Of a stretch of DNA of 64,000 nt, positions 34,562-42,972 are shown in pieces. The stretch lies in assembly GCF_018967865.2 (NCBI RefSeq), contig NZ_JAHLZY020000001.1, forward strand, positions 2,790,001-2,854,000, written 5' to 3'. The notes beneath the pieces were generated by a model. It did no database searches and had not been told where the DNA came from. It worked only from the letters and a program-made list of their open reading frames with translations. Positions within the stretch are counted from its first letter, which is position 1. The number at the start of each line of letters is the position of its first letter. The DNA is from Hymenobacter siberiensis. Lineage in GTDB: Bacteria > Bacteroidota > Bacteroidia > Cytophagales > Hymenobacteraceae. A program made the translations under genes and the position numbers.

Positions 34562-35761
34562 ATGCTGCTTTCTTCTACCTTTCGGCTAGCCAGGCACCTG
34601 CACTGGTGCCTGCTACTGCTATGCGCCGCGCTCCAGGCTACTCCTGCCCGGGCTCAAAATGTGCCCGTCAAGCAGTGGGATGTTACCCTCGGCGGAACCG
34701 GCGACGACCACCTTTTCATCCTGCGGCCCACGCCTGATGGCGGCTATATTATGGGGGGCATCACCACGTCGGGGCTCTCTGGCGATAAAACCGAGCCCAG
34801 CCGGGGCCTACGGGATTACTGGGTGGTAAAAATCGACGCTCAGGGCACAAAGCAATGGGACAAAACGTTCGGCGGCAGCTCCTATGATGAGCTGTATGAC
34901 ATCGTGCCCACCCGCGACGGCGGCTATCTGCTGGGCGGCTCCTCCTCCTCGGGGATTTCGGGCGATAAGTCTGAGCCCAGCAAAGGCTATGACGACTATT
35001 GGGTGATAAAAATTGATGCACTGGGCACCAAGCAGTGGGACCGTACCATTGGGGGTGTTACCACCGATTATTTATACAACGTACTCCAAACTGCCGATGG
35101 CGGCTACCTGCTGGGCGGCAACTCCTACTCGGGCGTGGGAGCCGATAAAACCGGGCCCAGCCGTGGAGGGGGCGATTTTTGGGTAGTAAAGCTCAATGCG
35201 CAGGGGCAAAAGGTATGGGACAAAACCTACGGCGGCAGCGGCAGTGATTACAACGGCTTTAAAAATATGTCGCTGACCCAAGATGGCGGCTTCCTGATTG
35301 GTGGCTTCAGCGACTCGGGGGTTTCGGGCGAAAAGACGCAGCCGTGCTGGGGCGGGTCGGATGGCGATTATTGGGTACTCAAGCTCGACTCGCTGGGCAC
35401 CCAACAGTGGGACCGCACGGTGGGCGGCACCTTATCCGAACGCCTTGCCACCGTTAGCCAGACCGCCGATGGCGGGTATTTGCTGGCGGGGTCGTCGGCG
35501 TCGGGCATCTCCGGCAATAAGACCGAACCTAATCGCGGGCCGCTAAACCCCACGGGCTACACCGGTTTCGACTATTGGGTGGTGAAGCTCGATGCCGCCG
35601 GAGTCCAGCAATGGGACCGCACCTTTGGCACCTCCAGTGGCGAATACCTGGCCGATGCCAAGCAAACCATCGACGGCGGGTACATTCTGGCTGGTGGCGC
35701 TATCTCGGGTACGGGCGGCGACAAAACGGCCCCCGGCCATGGCCTGGAAGATGGCTGGCTG
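34562..35761 (+). pseudogene. Secreted repeat protein, 3' end cut off by an IS
   Basis: A signal peptide (ending ATPARAQ, about residue 31) is followed by six tandem repeats of about 60-70 residues. Each has the pattern W-D-x-T-x-GG, TxDGGYLLGGxSxSG, SGDKTEPxxG, then DYWVVKIDxxGTKQ. Repeats of this kind form beta-propeller-like delivery-recorder proteins of Bacteroidota that usually end in a type IX secretion sorting domain. Here the frame is interrupted at 35762 by IS copy 3, which supplies a few extra residues and a stop at 35797. The C-terminal part and any sorting signal are missing, and no continuation is seen beyond the IS. Confidence 0.85.
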
Positions 35762-36963
35762 TACCCTACCCTACTATTTTTAGTAATTGATTTTTAGCAA
35801 GTTGCCTCGTAATCCAGTTCAGTAGCGTTTCAACCAAGCGGGCCAATGGGTCCTCGGGCAGGGTCAGCGGGCGGGCGAGTTGGCGGAGCAGATTGAGGCC
35901 GTGGCGGCTCAGGCTGGCGGCCCGGTAGCCGTGGTTTTTGCGGGCAATGGGCTGGCGGCCGCCGTGGGCGGCCGCGCCCACGCCCAGACAAAACGCGTAG
36001 GCCAGGCTGACCAGGGCCACGAGCTTGCGCAGCTTTTGGAAACAGCGCAAGTGGGTGGCTTCCAGGTTAAAGCCCCGCCCTTTCAGATTTTGAAAGCATT
36101 GCTCAATCGTCCAGCGCTTGGCATAGAGTTGCTCGAGGTGGTTCAGGCCGGCCGTGGCAAACAGGAAGACAAACGCGTCCGCCGCCACGGCCTCGACCCA
36201 GACCTGCCCCCAAACCCCGTCGACCTGCACGTGAGCGAAGCGGCGCACCTGCCCCGGCACCAGGCCCAGGTCGGCCACGGCCTGCCGCCGGCCGTCGGCG
36301 TGGGTCAGGCAGTGGTGCTTGGGCAGGCGCATGACAAAATTAAGCCCGTTGTCTTTGAGCCACTTGAACCACGCATGGCCGACAAATTCCCGGTCGCCCA
36401 CGACCAGGCCGATGCGGTCTTTGCCCAGCAAGGCCACGCATTTTTCGAGCACGGCGATGCGGTCGGCGGCGTTGGAGTTGCCGCTGCGGTTGTCGAGCAG
36501 GTGCCAATAAAGGGGCACGTGGACCTCGCCCGTGCCGACGGTGACGAGCAGGATGTTCACCTGGCACTGGCCGAAGTCCCACTCCGTGCGGTCGAGGCAT
36601 AAGCGCAGCTTGCCTTGCGCAGGCAACAAACTCAGTAAAAGCTTGGCCACCAGTACGTAATTGAGGTCTACTTCGCGGAAAAAGTCCTGAATGCGCGTTT
36701 CGTTCGAGGCGGGCTTGGCCGCGTCATTGAGGTGCTGGGCCACCTCGCCGAATTGCACGTTGCGGCTCTTTATCAGGCCAAGAATGAACTGGCCCACAAA
36801 CTTTTGGCGGGACAAGTGGCCCACAAACGGGGCCTGTTGCAAAAGCGTCGTAATTTTAGCAGCGAAGTGTTGCTTCACGGGGCAGAACGGGTTTTTGGTG
36901 GTGTCGTAACCCCAAAGGTCGGGCTGCCCCGTTTTTGTACCTGAAAAATAGTAGGGTAGAGTA
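35762..36963 (-). mobile_element. IS4-family insertion sequence, copy 3 (1,202 bp)
   Basis: Same length and ends as the copies at 18832 and 20048, but inverted, with one changed base in the left end (TACCCTACCCTAC). The flanks (TGGCTGGCTG and CCTCACCCCC) share no 9-bp duplication. Either a deletion or recombination removed one flank, or the inserted region has been rearranged since. Confidence 0.93.
35766..36878 (-). CDS. IS4-family transposase (copy 3)
   Basis: A 370-residue DDE transposase, intact. It differs from copies 1 and 2 at about four residues (VAKLLLSLL for VARILLSLL, KCVALLG for KCLALLG, VWVEAVAAD for VWVKAVAAD). Catalytic residues are unchanged. The GTG start corresponds to that of the other copies. 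The small divergence indicates an older or separately derived copy. Confidence 0.92.
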   Translation of the reverse strand: MKQHFAAKITTLLQQAPFVGHLSRQKFVGQFILGLIKSRNVQFGEVAQHLNDAAKPASNETRIQDFFREVDLNYVLVAKLLLSLLPAQGKLRLCLDRTEWDFGQCQVNILLVTVGTGEVHVPLYWHLLDNRSGNSNAADRIAVLEKCVALLGKDRIGLVVGDREFVGHAWFKWLKDNGLNFVMRLPKHHCLTHADGRRQAVADLGLVPGQVRRFAHVQVDGVWGQVWVEAVAADAFVFLFATAGLNHLEQLYAKRWTIEQCFQNLKGRGFNLEATHLRCFQKLRKLVALVSLAYAFCLGVGAAAHGGRQPIARKNHGYRAASLSRHGLNLLRQLARPLTLPEDPLARLVETLLNWITRQLAKNQLLKIVG

Positions 36964-37384
36964 CCTCACCCCCTAACCCCCTCTCCAAAAAAGAGGGGGC
37001 ACCGGTTATGCTCGTTTCTCTATTTTAGGACTTACGCACTTCAAAAGCTATGTAACCTGAAAATCAACGACTTGCATTCAAGACGTATATTTGTTATATT
37101 GCTGTTTTTCAGTTGGTTAGTGTTTCAACTGCGTAAGTCCTATATTTGTTATTAATGTTAATGCGGGAAAAATGCTCATATGCACAAACAGACGATTTGC
37201 AACAATGCGTCTTGGGATGCTTTTCGGCCACTGCTGAATCTCGCGCATCAATCTAACGCATTATTCCGCACAAGCTTTATTATCTAACCCGTTTAACATT
37301 CTCATTTTCTGAAATTCGATTGAAAACAGTACCCTCCCCGAACCGGTGCCCCCTCTTTTTTGGAGAGGGGGTCAGGGGGTGAGG
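36964..37384. repeat. 421-bp region bounded by 42-bp inverted repeats
   Basis: Arms 36964-37005 and 37343-37384 (CCTCACCCCCTAACCCCCTC and onward) pair over 42 bp with one mismatch, and each arm contains its own CCCCCTCT..AAAAAAGAGGGGG stem. The left arm touches the end of IS copy 3; the right arm encodes the last codons and stop of the amidotransferase gene. The AT-rich interior has no gene and holds a smaller inverted-repeat element. Confidence 0.9.
37027..37141. mobile_element. Small MITE-like element (115 bp)
   Basis: Perfect 12-bp terminal inverted repeats, AGGACTTACGCA (37027-37038) and TGCGTAAGTCCT (37130-37141), flank an AT-rich, non-coding centre. GGACTTACGCA-type ends are seen in many bacterial IS and MITE families. 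No clear target duplication. It lies inside the larger inverted repeat. Confidence 0.55.
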
Positions 37385-38112
37385 TTGCCGTTGAACGAAG
37401 CTATTTCACTTTCATGCAGCGCCACCAGATTCTCCAGCAGCGTCTCCAGTAGCTTACGCCCCTTCCACACCGATTTCATTTTGGCGCGAATCTGCGCTGC
37501 CGTCTGCACGAACTCCTGTTCCTCGGCGTGCTCGTGGCCTTCAAACGCCATCAGTTTCTCCACCATCGGCACCGTCATTTCGGGGTGAAACTGTAGGCCA
37601 ATGACGCCATCGCCCCACACAAAGCCCTGCGTAGCCGTCGCCGCCGACATGCCTACCCGAATAGCCCCCGGCGGCACCGTAAACGTATCGACATGCCAGT
37701 GCAGCACGGCCGCTTTCTCGGGCCAGCCGCGCAGCAACGGGTGCTCCAAGGATTTCGCCGAAAACCGCACCGCCCAGAAACCGACTTCCGGTGCATGGTT
37801 GGGCCGCACCTCCCCGCCCAGCGCCTCGGCTACTAGCTGCGCGCCCAGGCAAATGGCAAGTGTAATCTTACCCGCCCGCAGCGCTTCGCGGATAAAGGCC
37901 TTTTCCGCCCGCATCCAAGGCAGGTTTTCCTCGTCGTGCACGCTCATGGCTCCACCCAGAATCAGCAGGCCATCGAAGTCAGCCAAGGCCGGAAATTCCG
38001 GATTTGGCTCGAATAGCTTGGTGTAGGTAAGCGTATGGCCGTGCGCCGCCAGCCAGTCGGCCGCGTGGCCGGGGCCTTCATCGGGCAGGTGTTGCAGGCA
38101 GTGGAAGCGCAT
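37372..38112 (-). CDS. Class I glutamine amidotransferase family protein
   Basis: A 246-residue protein with a complete GATase catalytic set: nucleophile Cys in AICLGAQLVAEALGG (about residue 87), His in LQFHPEMT, and the following Glu. GLLILGGAMSVHDEEN and WPWMRAEK-like segments match the GuaA-like stand-alone amidotransferases (GMP synthase-like glutaminase group). The substrate is unknown. Its C-terminal codons (GNLTP-stop) come from the right arm of the palindrome at 37343-37384. It is upstream of nothing obvious and separated from guaA by another palindrome. Confidence 0.87.
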   Translation of the reverse strand: MRFHCLQHLPDEGPGHAADWLAAHGHTLTYTKLFEPNPEFPALADFDGLLILGGAMSVHDEENLPWMRAEKAFIREALRAGKITLAICLGAQLVAEALGGEVRPNHAPEVGFWAVRFSAKSLEHPLLRGWPEKAAVLHWHVDTFTVPPGAIRVGMSAATATQGFVWGDGVIGLQFHPEMTVPMVEKLMAFEGHEHAEEQEFVQTAAQIRAKMKSVWKGRKLLETLLENLVALHESEIASFNGNLTP

Positions 38113-38141
38113 GGTTACGGTAAATTAGAAATGTAAAAAAG

Positions 38142-38246
38142 AACGTCATGCTGAGCGTAGCCGAAGCATCTCGCGTGTGGTAGTAAACCCTTTCGATTGG
38201 ATTACCATGGCACGCGAGATGCTTCGGCTACGCTCAGCATGACGTT
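38142..38246. repeat. Palindrome, GTCATGC...GAAGCATC family
   Basis: Arms 38142-38177 and 38211-38246 (AACGTCATGCTGAGCGTAGC...) pair perfectly over 36 bp. The loop TGGTAGTAAACCCTTTCGAT resembles the loops at 25132 and 60429 read in the other direction. Confidence 0.94.
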
Positions 38247-38271
38247 TTATTATTCATCGAGCAATTATGCT

Positions 38272-39807
38272 CTACTCCCACTCGATAGTAGCCGGTGGCT
38301 TGCTCGAAATATCATAAACCACGCGGTTAATCCCCCGCACCTGATTGATAATCTTGTTGCTCACCTCCGCCAGGAAATCATAGGGCAAATGTGCCCAGTC
38401 GGCGGTCATGCCGTCCACACTGGTTACGGCGCGCAGGGCTACCACCCGCTCGTAGGTGCGCTCGTCGCCCATCACGCCCACGCTTTGCACGGGCAGCAGC
38501 ATCGCGCCCGCCTGCCACACGTGCTCGTAGAGGCCGTGCTGTTTCAGGAGGTTGATGAACACGCCGTCGGCGCGTTGGAGCAGGTCCACTTTCTCGGGCG
38601 TAACATCGCCGAGAATGCGGATGCCCAGGCCGGGACCGGGGAAGGGGTGGCGGTTGAGAATATCGGCGGGCAGTTCCAGGGCAGCGCCTACTTCGCGCAC
38701 CTCATCCTTGAAGAGCATGCGCAGCGGCTCCACAATTTTGAGGTTCATCTTCTCCGGCAGGCCGCCCACGTTGTGGTGGCTCTTGATGGTAACAGACGAA
38801 CCGTGCACCGACACCGACTCAATTACATCGGGATAAATAGTACCCTGGGCCAGCCAGCGGGCCCCTTCCACCTTCTGCGCCTCGCGGTCGAATACCTCAA
38901 TGAAGGTGCGGCCAATGGCCTTGCGCTTGCCCTCGGGGTCGCTGATGCCGGCCAGGGCGGCGTAGAATTCGGGGGCGGCGTTCACGCCGGTCACGTTCAG
39001 GCCGAGGCCTTCGTAAGCTTTGAGCACCGTGGCAAACTCGTCCTGCCGCAGCAGGCCATTATCCACGAAAATGCCGTGCAGGCGCGGGCCGATGGCGCGG
39101 TGCAGCAGCAGGGCCGCCACGCTACTGTCCACGCCGCCGGAGAGGCCGAGAATCACCTGGTCGTCGGGGCCAATGGTGTTGCGCAGGGCCTCCACAGCCG
39201 AGTCCACGAAGTGGTCGGGCGTCCAGCTCTGGGCGCACTGGCAGATGTTCACCACGAAGTTGTGCAGCAACTGCTTGCCCTCGGTAGAGTGCGTCACCTC
39301 GGGGTGAAACTGGATGCCATAGGTTTCCTGGCCTTCAATTTTGAAGGCGGCCACCGCCACTTCCGGCGTGCTGGCAATGATGTCGTAGCCCATCGGCAGG
39401 CGCTGAATGGTGTCGCCGTGCGACATCCAGACCTGCGACTCAAGATGCATCTCAGCCAGCAGCGGCGAAGCCAGGTTCAGCGAGGATAGCCGGGCACGGC
39501 CGTATTCGCGGATGGTGGCCGGCGTAACCTCGCCCCCCCCCTGCTGGGCCAGCAGCTGCGCGCCGTAGCACACGCCCAGCACCGGCACCCGGCCCAGCAG
39601 GTGGGTCAGGTCGGGGTTGGGAGCATCCGCGTCGCGCACCGAGCAGGGCGAGCCGGAAAGAATAACGCCCCGAATATCGTCGCTGAGAACGAGTTTCGAG
39701 GCGTGGGTATAAGGGTGAATTTCGCAGAAAACGTGTAATTCGCGAATGCGCCGGGCTATCAATTGCGTGTACTGCGAGCCGAAATCAAGGATGATAAGTC
39801 GTTCCAT
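38272..39807 (-). CDS. guaA: GMP synthase (glutamine-hydrolysing)
   Basis: A 511-residue two-domain enzyme converting XMP to GMP. The N-terminal amidotransferase has nucleophile Cys in [15 protein letters not shown] (about residue 79) and FHPEVTHS. The ATP-pyrophosphatase domain has the P-loop [14 protein letters not shown] (about residue 224), and the dimerisation domain has [12 protein letters not shown] and the C-terminal KPPATIEWE. All are diagnostic. A perfect -7 element ends 4 nt before the ATG, and a palindrome overlaps the region just upstream. Confidence 0.97.
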   Translation of the reverse strand: MERLIILDFGSQYTQLIARRIRELHVFCEIHPYTHASKLVLSDDIRGVILSGSPCSVRDADAPNPDLTHLLGRVPVLGVCYGAQLLAQQGGGEVTPATIREYGRARLSSLNLASPLLAEMHLESQVWMSHGDTIQRLPMGYDIIASTPEVAVAAFKIEGQETYGIQFHPEVTHSTEGKQLLHNFVVNICQCAQSWTPDHFVDSAVEALRNTIGPDDQVILGLSGGVDSSVAALLLHRAIGPRLHGIFVDNGLLRQDEFATVLKAYEGLGLNVTGVNAAPEFYAALAGISDPEGKRKAIGRTFIEVFDREAQKVEGARWLAQGTIYPDVIESVSVHGSSVTIKSHHNVGGLPEKMNLKIVEPLRMLFKDEVREVGAALELPADILNRHPFPGPGLGIRILGDVTPEKVDLLQRADGVFINLLKQHGLYEHVWQAGAMLLPVQSVGVMGDERTYERVVALRAVTSVDGMTADWAHLPYDFLAEVSNKIINQVRGINRVVYDISSKPPATIEWE

Positions 39808-39811
39808 GGTG

Positions 39812-39819
39812 CAAAGCTA
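39812..39819 (-). promoter_or_regulatory. -7 element next to the guaA start codon
   Basis: On the minus strand TAGCTTTG matches TAnnTTTG exactly and is followed by CACC and the ATG at 39807. A start site 5-6 nt after this element, as suggested by the SRP RNA gene, would make a leaderless or nearly leaderless guaA message. Confidence 0.6.
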
Positions 39820-40003
39820 ACCACGGATTAGCACGGATTTAAGCGGATTCCACGGATTTCAGGGACGGCATGGGCAGAAGGGACTTGTCCGTGAAAATTT
39901 GCTGGCTGCTCAGTGCAATCATAATCAACCACCTATCCTCCAATTAACAATGGCCTACCCACAAAATGCGTGAAATCCGCTTAAATCCGTGCTAATCCGT
40001 GGT
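39820..40003. repeat. Palindrome between guaA and the SRP RNA gene
   Basis: Perfect 30-bp arms, ACCACGGATTAGCACGGATT and onward (39820-39849) and 39974-40003, around a 124-nt spacer. One arm abuts the guaA -7 element and the other ends 8 nt before the -7 element of the SRP RNA gene, so both promoters' upstream regions lie in the arms. Confidence 0.93.
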
Positions 40004-40011
40004 CTGTGCAT

Positions 40012-40019
40012 TACCTTTG
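40012..40019 (+). promoter_or_regulatory. -7 element of the SRP RNA gene
   Basis: TACCTTTG matches the Bacteroidota -7 consensus and ends 5 nt before the first paired base of the SRP RNA. Confidence 0.7.
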
Positions 40020-40024
40020 CATCG

Positions 40025-40113
40025 GCAAGTCAGAACGACCAGCTCCCGCTGAACTCCCCCAGGACCGGAAGGTAGCAAGGGTAAGTGGTTGTAGCGGTGC
40101 GATTTTGGCTTGC
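40025..40113 (+). ncRNA. ffs: Signal recognition particle RNA (small 4.5S type)
   Basis: The universal SRP core is visible: CCCAGGACCGGAAGGTAGCA (asymmetric and symmetric loops that bind Ffh), capped by the GGAA tetraloop. Outer strands close as a long hairpin (GCAAGTCAG at 40025 with TTTTGGCTTGC ending at 40113). A run of eight T follows and serves as terminator. At about 90 nt this is the minimal bacterial form without an Alu domain. It guides membrane and secreted proteins to SecYEG with Ffh and FtsY. Confidence 0.93.
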
Positions 40114-40176
40114 TTTTTTTTGCCCTTTCCGGTCGGCCCCGATGCTGCTTCATTCCGCTTTTAGCGTGTAAATGAG

Positions 40177-40184
40177 TAGCTTTG
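40177..40184 (+). promoter_or_regulatory. -7 element upstream of the transaldolase-like gene
   Basis: TAGCTTTG matches TAnnTTTG. It lies 108 nt before the start codon, so the palindrome at 40201-40290 would be the 5' untranslated region of the message. Confidence 0.5.
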
Positions 40185-40200
40185 GGGCCGATTCTTTTTT

Positions 40201-40290
40201 ATTAGCTGTTAGCTGATAGCCGTTAGCTGTCAGTTACTTTTCTGGTGGCCTTTTCGGCTAACAGCTAATAGCTAACTGCTAATAGCTAAC
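40201..40290 (+). repeat. Palindrome in the leader of the transaldolase-like gene (AGCTGTTAGC family)
   Basis: Arms 40201-40230 (ATTAGCTGTTAGCTGATAGC...) and 40261-40290 pair imperfectly over 30 bp. The right arm ends 2 nt before the start codon. Same word family as 1637-1730. As a transcript hairpin it would cover the ribosome-binding region. Confidence 0.85.
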
Positions 40291-40292
40291 AA

Positions 40293-40949
40293 ATGAAATT
40301 CTTCATCGACACCGCCAATCTGGCCGAAATCCGCGAAGCCGTGGAGCTGGGCGTCCTCGACGGCGTGACCACCAATCCTTCGCTAATGGCCAAGGAAGGC
40401 ATCCGCGGCATCGACAACGTGATGGCCCACTACCGCCAGATTTGCGAGCTGGTAGACGGCGACGTGTCGGCCGAAGTCATTTCCACCGACTTCGACGGCA
40501 TGGTGCGCGAGGGCGAGGAGCTGGCCGAGCTCCACCCCAATATTGTGGTGAAAGTGCCGATGATTAAGGACGGTGTGAAAGCCATCAAATACTTCGCCGA
40601 CAAAGGCATCAAAACCAACTGCACCCTTATTTTCACCGCCGGCCAGGCCCTGCTGGCCGCTAAAGCGGGCGCCACCTACGTCTCCCCTTTCGTGGGCCGC
40701 CTGGATGATATCGGCCACGACGGCTTGCAGCTGGTAGAGCAGATTGTGCAGATTTTCAGCAACTATGGCTACCCTACGGAAGTGCTGGCCGCCTCGGTGC
40801 GCCACGTACCGCACCTCATTCAGTGTGCCGAAATTGGGGCTGATGTGGTGACCTGCCCGCTCAACGTTATTATGGCGCTGCTAAACCACCCCCTTACCGA
40901 CAAGGGCCTGGCCACGTTCCTGGCCGACCACAAACGCGTTAATTCGTAA
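40293..40949 (+). CDS. Fructose-6-phosphate aldolase / TalC-type transaldolase
   Basis: A 218-residue protein of the short transaldolase group ([35 protein letters not shown] segment, [19 protein letters not shown] with the Schiff-base Lys, [30 protein letters not shown]). Proteins of this length act either as fructose-6-phosphate aldolase or as transaldolase in the pentose phosphate pathway; in Bacteroidota the latter is the usual annotation. Sequence alone does not decide. Confidence 0.93.
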   Translation: MKFFIDTANLAEIREAVELGVLDGVTTNPSLMAKEGIRGIDNVMAHYRQICELVDGDVSAEVISTDFDGMVREGEELAELHPNIVVKVPMIKDGVKAIKYFADKGIKTNCTLIFTAGQALLAAKAGATYVSPFVGRLDDIGHDGLQLVEQIVQIFSNYGYPTEVLAASVRHVPHLIQCAEIGADVVTCPLNVIMALLNHPLTDKGLATFLADHKRVNS

Positions 40950-40951
40950 TT

Positions 40952-41049
40952 GAGTTATGAGTTGAATGTCAGGAGTTATGAGTTCGTTGTCAGCTTGCTA
41001 ATGCGCTCATAATCCCAACTCATAACTCCTAACTTTTAACTCATAACTC
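40952..41049. repeat. Palindrome (GAGTTATGAGTT family)
   Basis: Arms 40952-40984 and 41017-41049 (GAGTTATGAGTTGAATGTCA... and AACTCATAACTCCTAACTTT...) pair over 33 bp with a few mismatches. Related to 5407-5502 and 50643-50731. The right arm ends 12 nt before the next start codon. Confidence 0.88.
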
Positions 41050-41061
41050 ATAACTCGAAGA

Positions 41062-41265
41062 ATGTACATCATCAAAGTAAAAGGCAAGGCTAAAATTCCC
41101 GACTATATCCAGCTGCGGGATGAGGCCTTTGTGCTCATTGCCTATTTCCGAGCCGACCGGCCGCTGAAAGACCTGCACCGTTACGGCCTCGAAGGCAAGG
41201 AAACAGAGCTGGCGGCGGTGATTTCAGGACTGGAATTCGGCAAATTGCGGCCATTGAATTTGTAA
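41062..41265 (+). CDS. Small protein of unknown function
   Basis: A 67-residue soluble protein, MYIIKVKGKAKIPDYIQLRD, then FVLIAYFRADRPLKDLHRYG and ISGLEFGKLRPLNL. It has a regular mix of strand-like and helix-like segments. It ends 4 nt before the FtsE-like ATPase gene and so is probably co-transcribed and perhaps coupled to it. I do not recognise the family. Confidence 0.7.
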   Translation: MYIIKVKGKAKIPDYIQLRDEAFVLIAYFRADRPLKDLHRYGLEGKETELAAVISGLEFGKLRPLNL

Positions 41266-41269
41266 CGGT

Positions 41270-41953
41270 ATGACCGAAAACGTTATTGAGCTGCACGATG
41301 CCACGATAATGCAGGAGCAGCAGGCCGTGTTGCAGGGCGTGAGCTTTGCGCTGGAGAAAGGCGCATTTGCCTACCTCGTGGGCCGCACCGGCGCGGGCAA
41401 ATCGTCGCTGCTGAAAACCCTGTATGCCGACCTGCCGCTGCAAAGCGGCATGGGCACCGTGGCGGGGTTTTCGCTGCCCAGGCTGCCGGCCAGCAAGGTG
41501 CCTTATCTGCGCCGCAAGCTGGGCATCGTATTTCAGGATTTCCAACTGCTGAGCGACCGCACGGTGGCCGAAAACCTGATGTTCGTGCTCAACGCGACGG
41601 GCTGGAAAGGCAAGTCGCAGAAGCAACAGCGCATTTCCGACGTGCTGGTGCGCGTGGGCCTGAGCAGCGCGGCCAACCGCATGCCGCACCGCCTTTCGGG
41701 TGGCGAGCAGCAGCGCGTGGTTATTGCCCGCGCCATGCTCAACGAGCCGGTTTTACTGCTGGCCGATGAGCCCACCGGCAACCTCGACCCAGACGTTTCG
41801 GCCAGCATCATGCAGCTGTTTGGCGAAATAAATAACGCGGGCACATCTATTTTGATGGCGACGCACAATTTTCAGTTAATTGAGCAATATCCGCACCGCG
41901 TACTGACGTGTAAGGACGGCGAATTACTGGATTCAGCCCGCCGTTTTAGCTGA
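41270..41953 (+). CDS. FtsE-like ABC transporter ATP-binding protein
   Basis: A 227-residue ABC ATPase. Walker A GRTGAGKSS, Q-loop IVFQDFQLLSDRTVAENL, signature LSGGEQQR, Walker B VLLLADEPTGNLDP and switch His in MATHNFQLI. The RRKLGIVFQDFQLL pattern and short length are typical of FtsE, which with FtsX controls cell-wall hydrolases during division. An ftsX-type gene is not next to it here, which is common in Bacteroidota. Start ATG at 41270, immediately after the small upstream gene. Confidence 0.88.
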   Translation: MTENVIELHDATIMQEQQAVLQGVSFALEKGAFAYLVGRTGAGKSSLLKTLYADLPLQSGMGTVAGFSLPRLPASKVPYLRRKLGIVFQDFQLLSDRTVAENLMFVLNATGWKGKSQKQQRISDVLVRVGLSSAANRMPHRLSGGEQQRVVIARAMLNEPVLLLADEPTGNLDPDVSASIMQLFGEINNAGTSILMATHNFQLIEQYPHRVLTCKDGELLDSARRFS

Positions 41954-41987
41954 TAAACTTCATATATCAGGCCGCAATATTTCCGAA

Positions 41988-42884
41988 ATGGCAGTAGCCG
42001 GTTTATCCGTTTTAATTCCGGTTTATAATTGCGCCGTTGGGGAGTTAATTCATTCGTTGCTCGCGCAGGTTTCCGACTGGCCCGGCGCGGTGGAAATCCG
42101 GCTGCTGGACGATTTCTCCACTGATGCCTACCGCCAGTCGAACCGGCCGTTGAACGATTTGCCCGGCGTACACTACCGCGAATTGCCGCGCAACGTGGGC
42201 CGCGCCAAAATCCGAAATCAGCTGGCAACCGCCGCGCAACACGAGTGGCTGCTGCTGCTGGACAACGACAGCCTGCTACCCGACCCGAAATTTCTAGCCC
42301 GCTACGCCGCCGCCCGGCACCAGGCGGCGGTGCTCATTGGCGGCACCTGCTATGAGGCTGCTCCGCCCGCCGAGGCCGCCTTGTACTTGCGCTGGCTTTA
42401 TGGCCAGGCCCGCGAAGCTCGGCCGGCCGCCGTGCGCCAAGCGGCCCCTTACGGGCAGTTAACCATCAATAATATGCTGATTCGAGCGGATATTTTCCAT
42501 CGGTTTCCGCTCGATGAGCGCCTGACCGGCTATGGCCACGAGGACACCAAATTCGGCGAAGTGCTGGCCGCAACGCAAGTGCCCGTGCTGCATCTCGATA
42601 ATCCGGTGATTCATGCCGGGCTGGAGCCAGCGGCCATTTTCCTGCAAAAAAGCGAGCAGGCAGTGTGCAACCTGGCGCGGGTGTACCGCGAAGACGGCCT
42701 GGGAACTGATTCGCGGCTGCTGCAAACGGCGCTGCGGCTGCGCCGGCTGGGGCTGGCGCCGGCGGCGCGCGTGGCACTGCGGGCAGTGGCACCCGCCTTG
42801 CGGCGGCAGCTCCTCTCCGCCACGCCCGGCCTGCGGCATTTCGATTTACTGAAGCTGCACTGGCTATTGCAGCAGCTGGCGTAA
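41988..42884 (+). CDS. Family 2 glycosyltransferase
   Basis: A 298-residue GT-A glycosyltransferase. SVLIPVYNC begins the nucleotide-binding fold, LLDDFSTDAYRQSN follows, and LLLLDNDSLLPDPKF carries the DxD-like metal site. A second acidic motif (GYGHEDTKFGEVLAA) matches the ED catalytic region of GT2 enzymes. It has no transmembrane segments. The sugar and acceptor are unknown; envelope polysaccharide synthesis is likely. It lies 34 nt after the FtsE-like gene. Confidence 0.9.
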   Translation: MAVAGLSVLIPVYNCAVGELIHSLLAQVSDWPGAVEIRLLDDFSTDAYRQSNRPLNDLPGVHYRELPRNVGRAKIRNQLATAAQHEWLLLLDNDSLLPDPKFLARYAAARHQAAVLIGGTCYEAAPPAEAALYLRWLYGQAREARPAAVRQAAPYGQLTINNMLIRADIFHRFPLDERLTGYGHEDTKFGEVLAATQVPVLHLDNPVIHAGLEPAAIFLQKSEQAVCNLARVYREDGLGTDSRLLQTALRLRRLGLAPAARVALRAVAPALRRQLLSATPGLRHFDLLKLHWLLQQLA

Positions 42885-42912
42885 CGCCAAGCAGTGGCCG
42901 GCAGTGGCACAA

Positions 42913-42950
42913 AAAAACCGGCTTTCGGCACGAGGCCAAAAACCGGTTTT
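42913..42950. terminator. Bidirectional terminator
   Basis: AAAAAAACCGG pairs with CCGGTTTT, with A tracts before and T tract after, between the convergent glycosyltransferase and lipoprotein genes. Confidence 0.75.
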
Positions 42951-42972
42951 GCTATTCGTTACGGATAACGGA

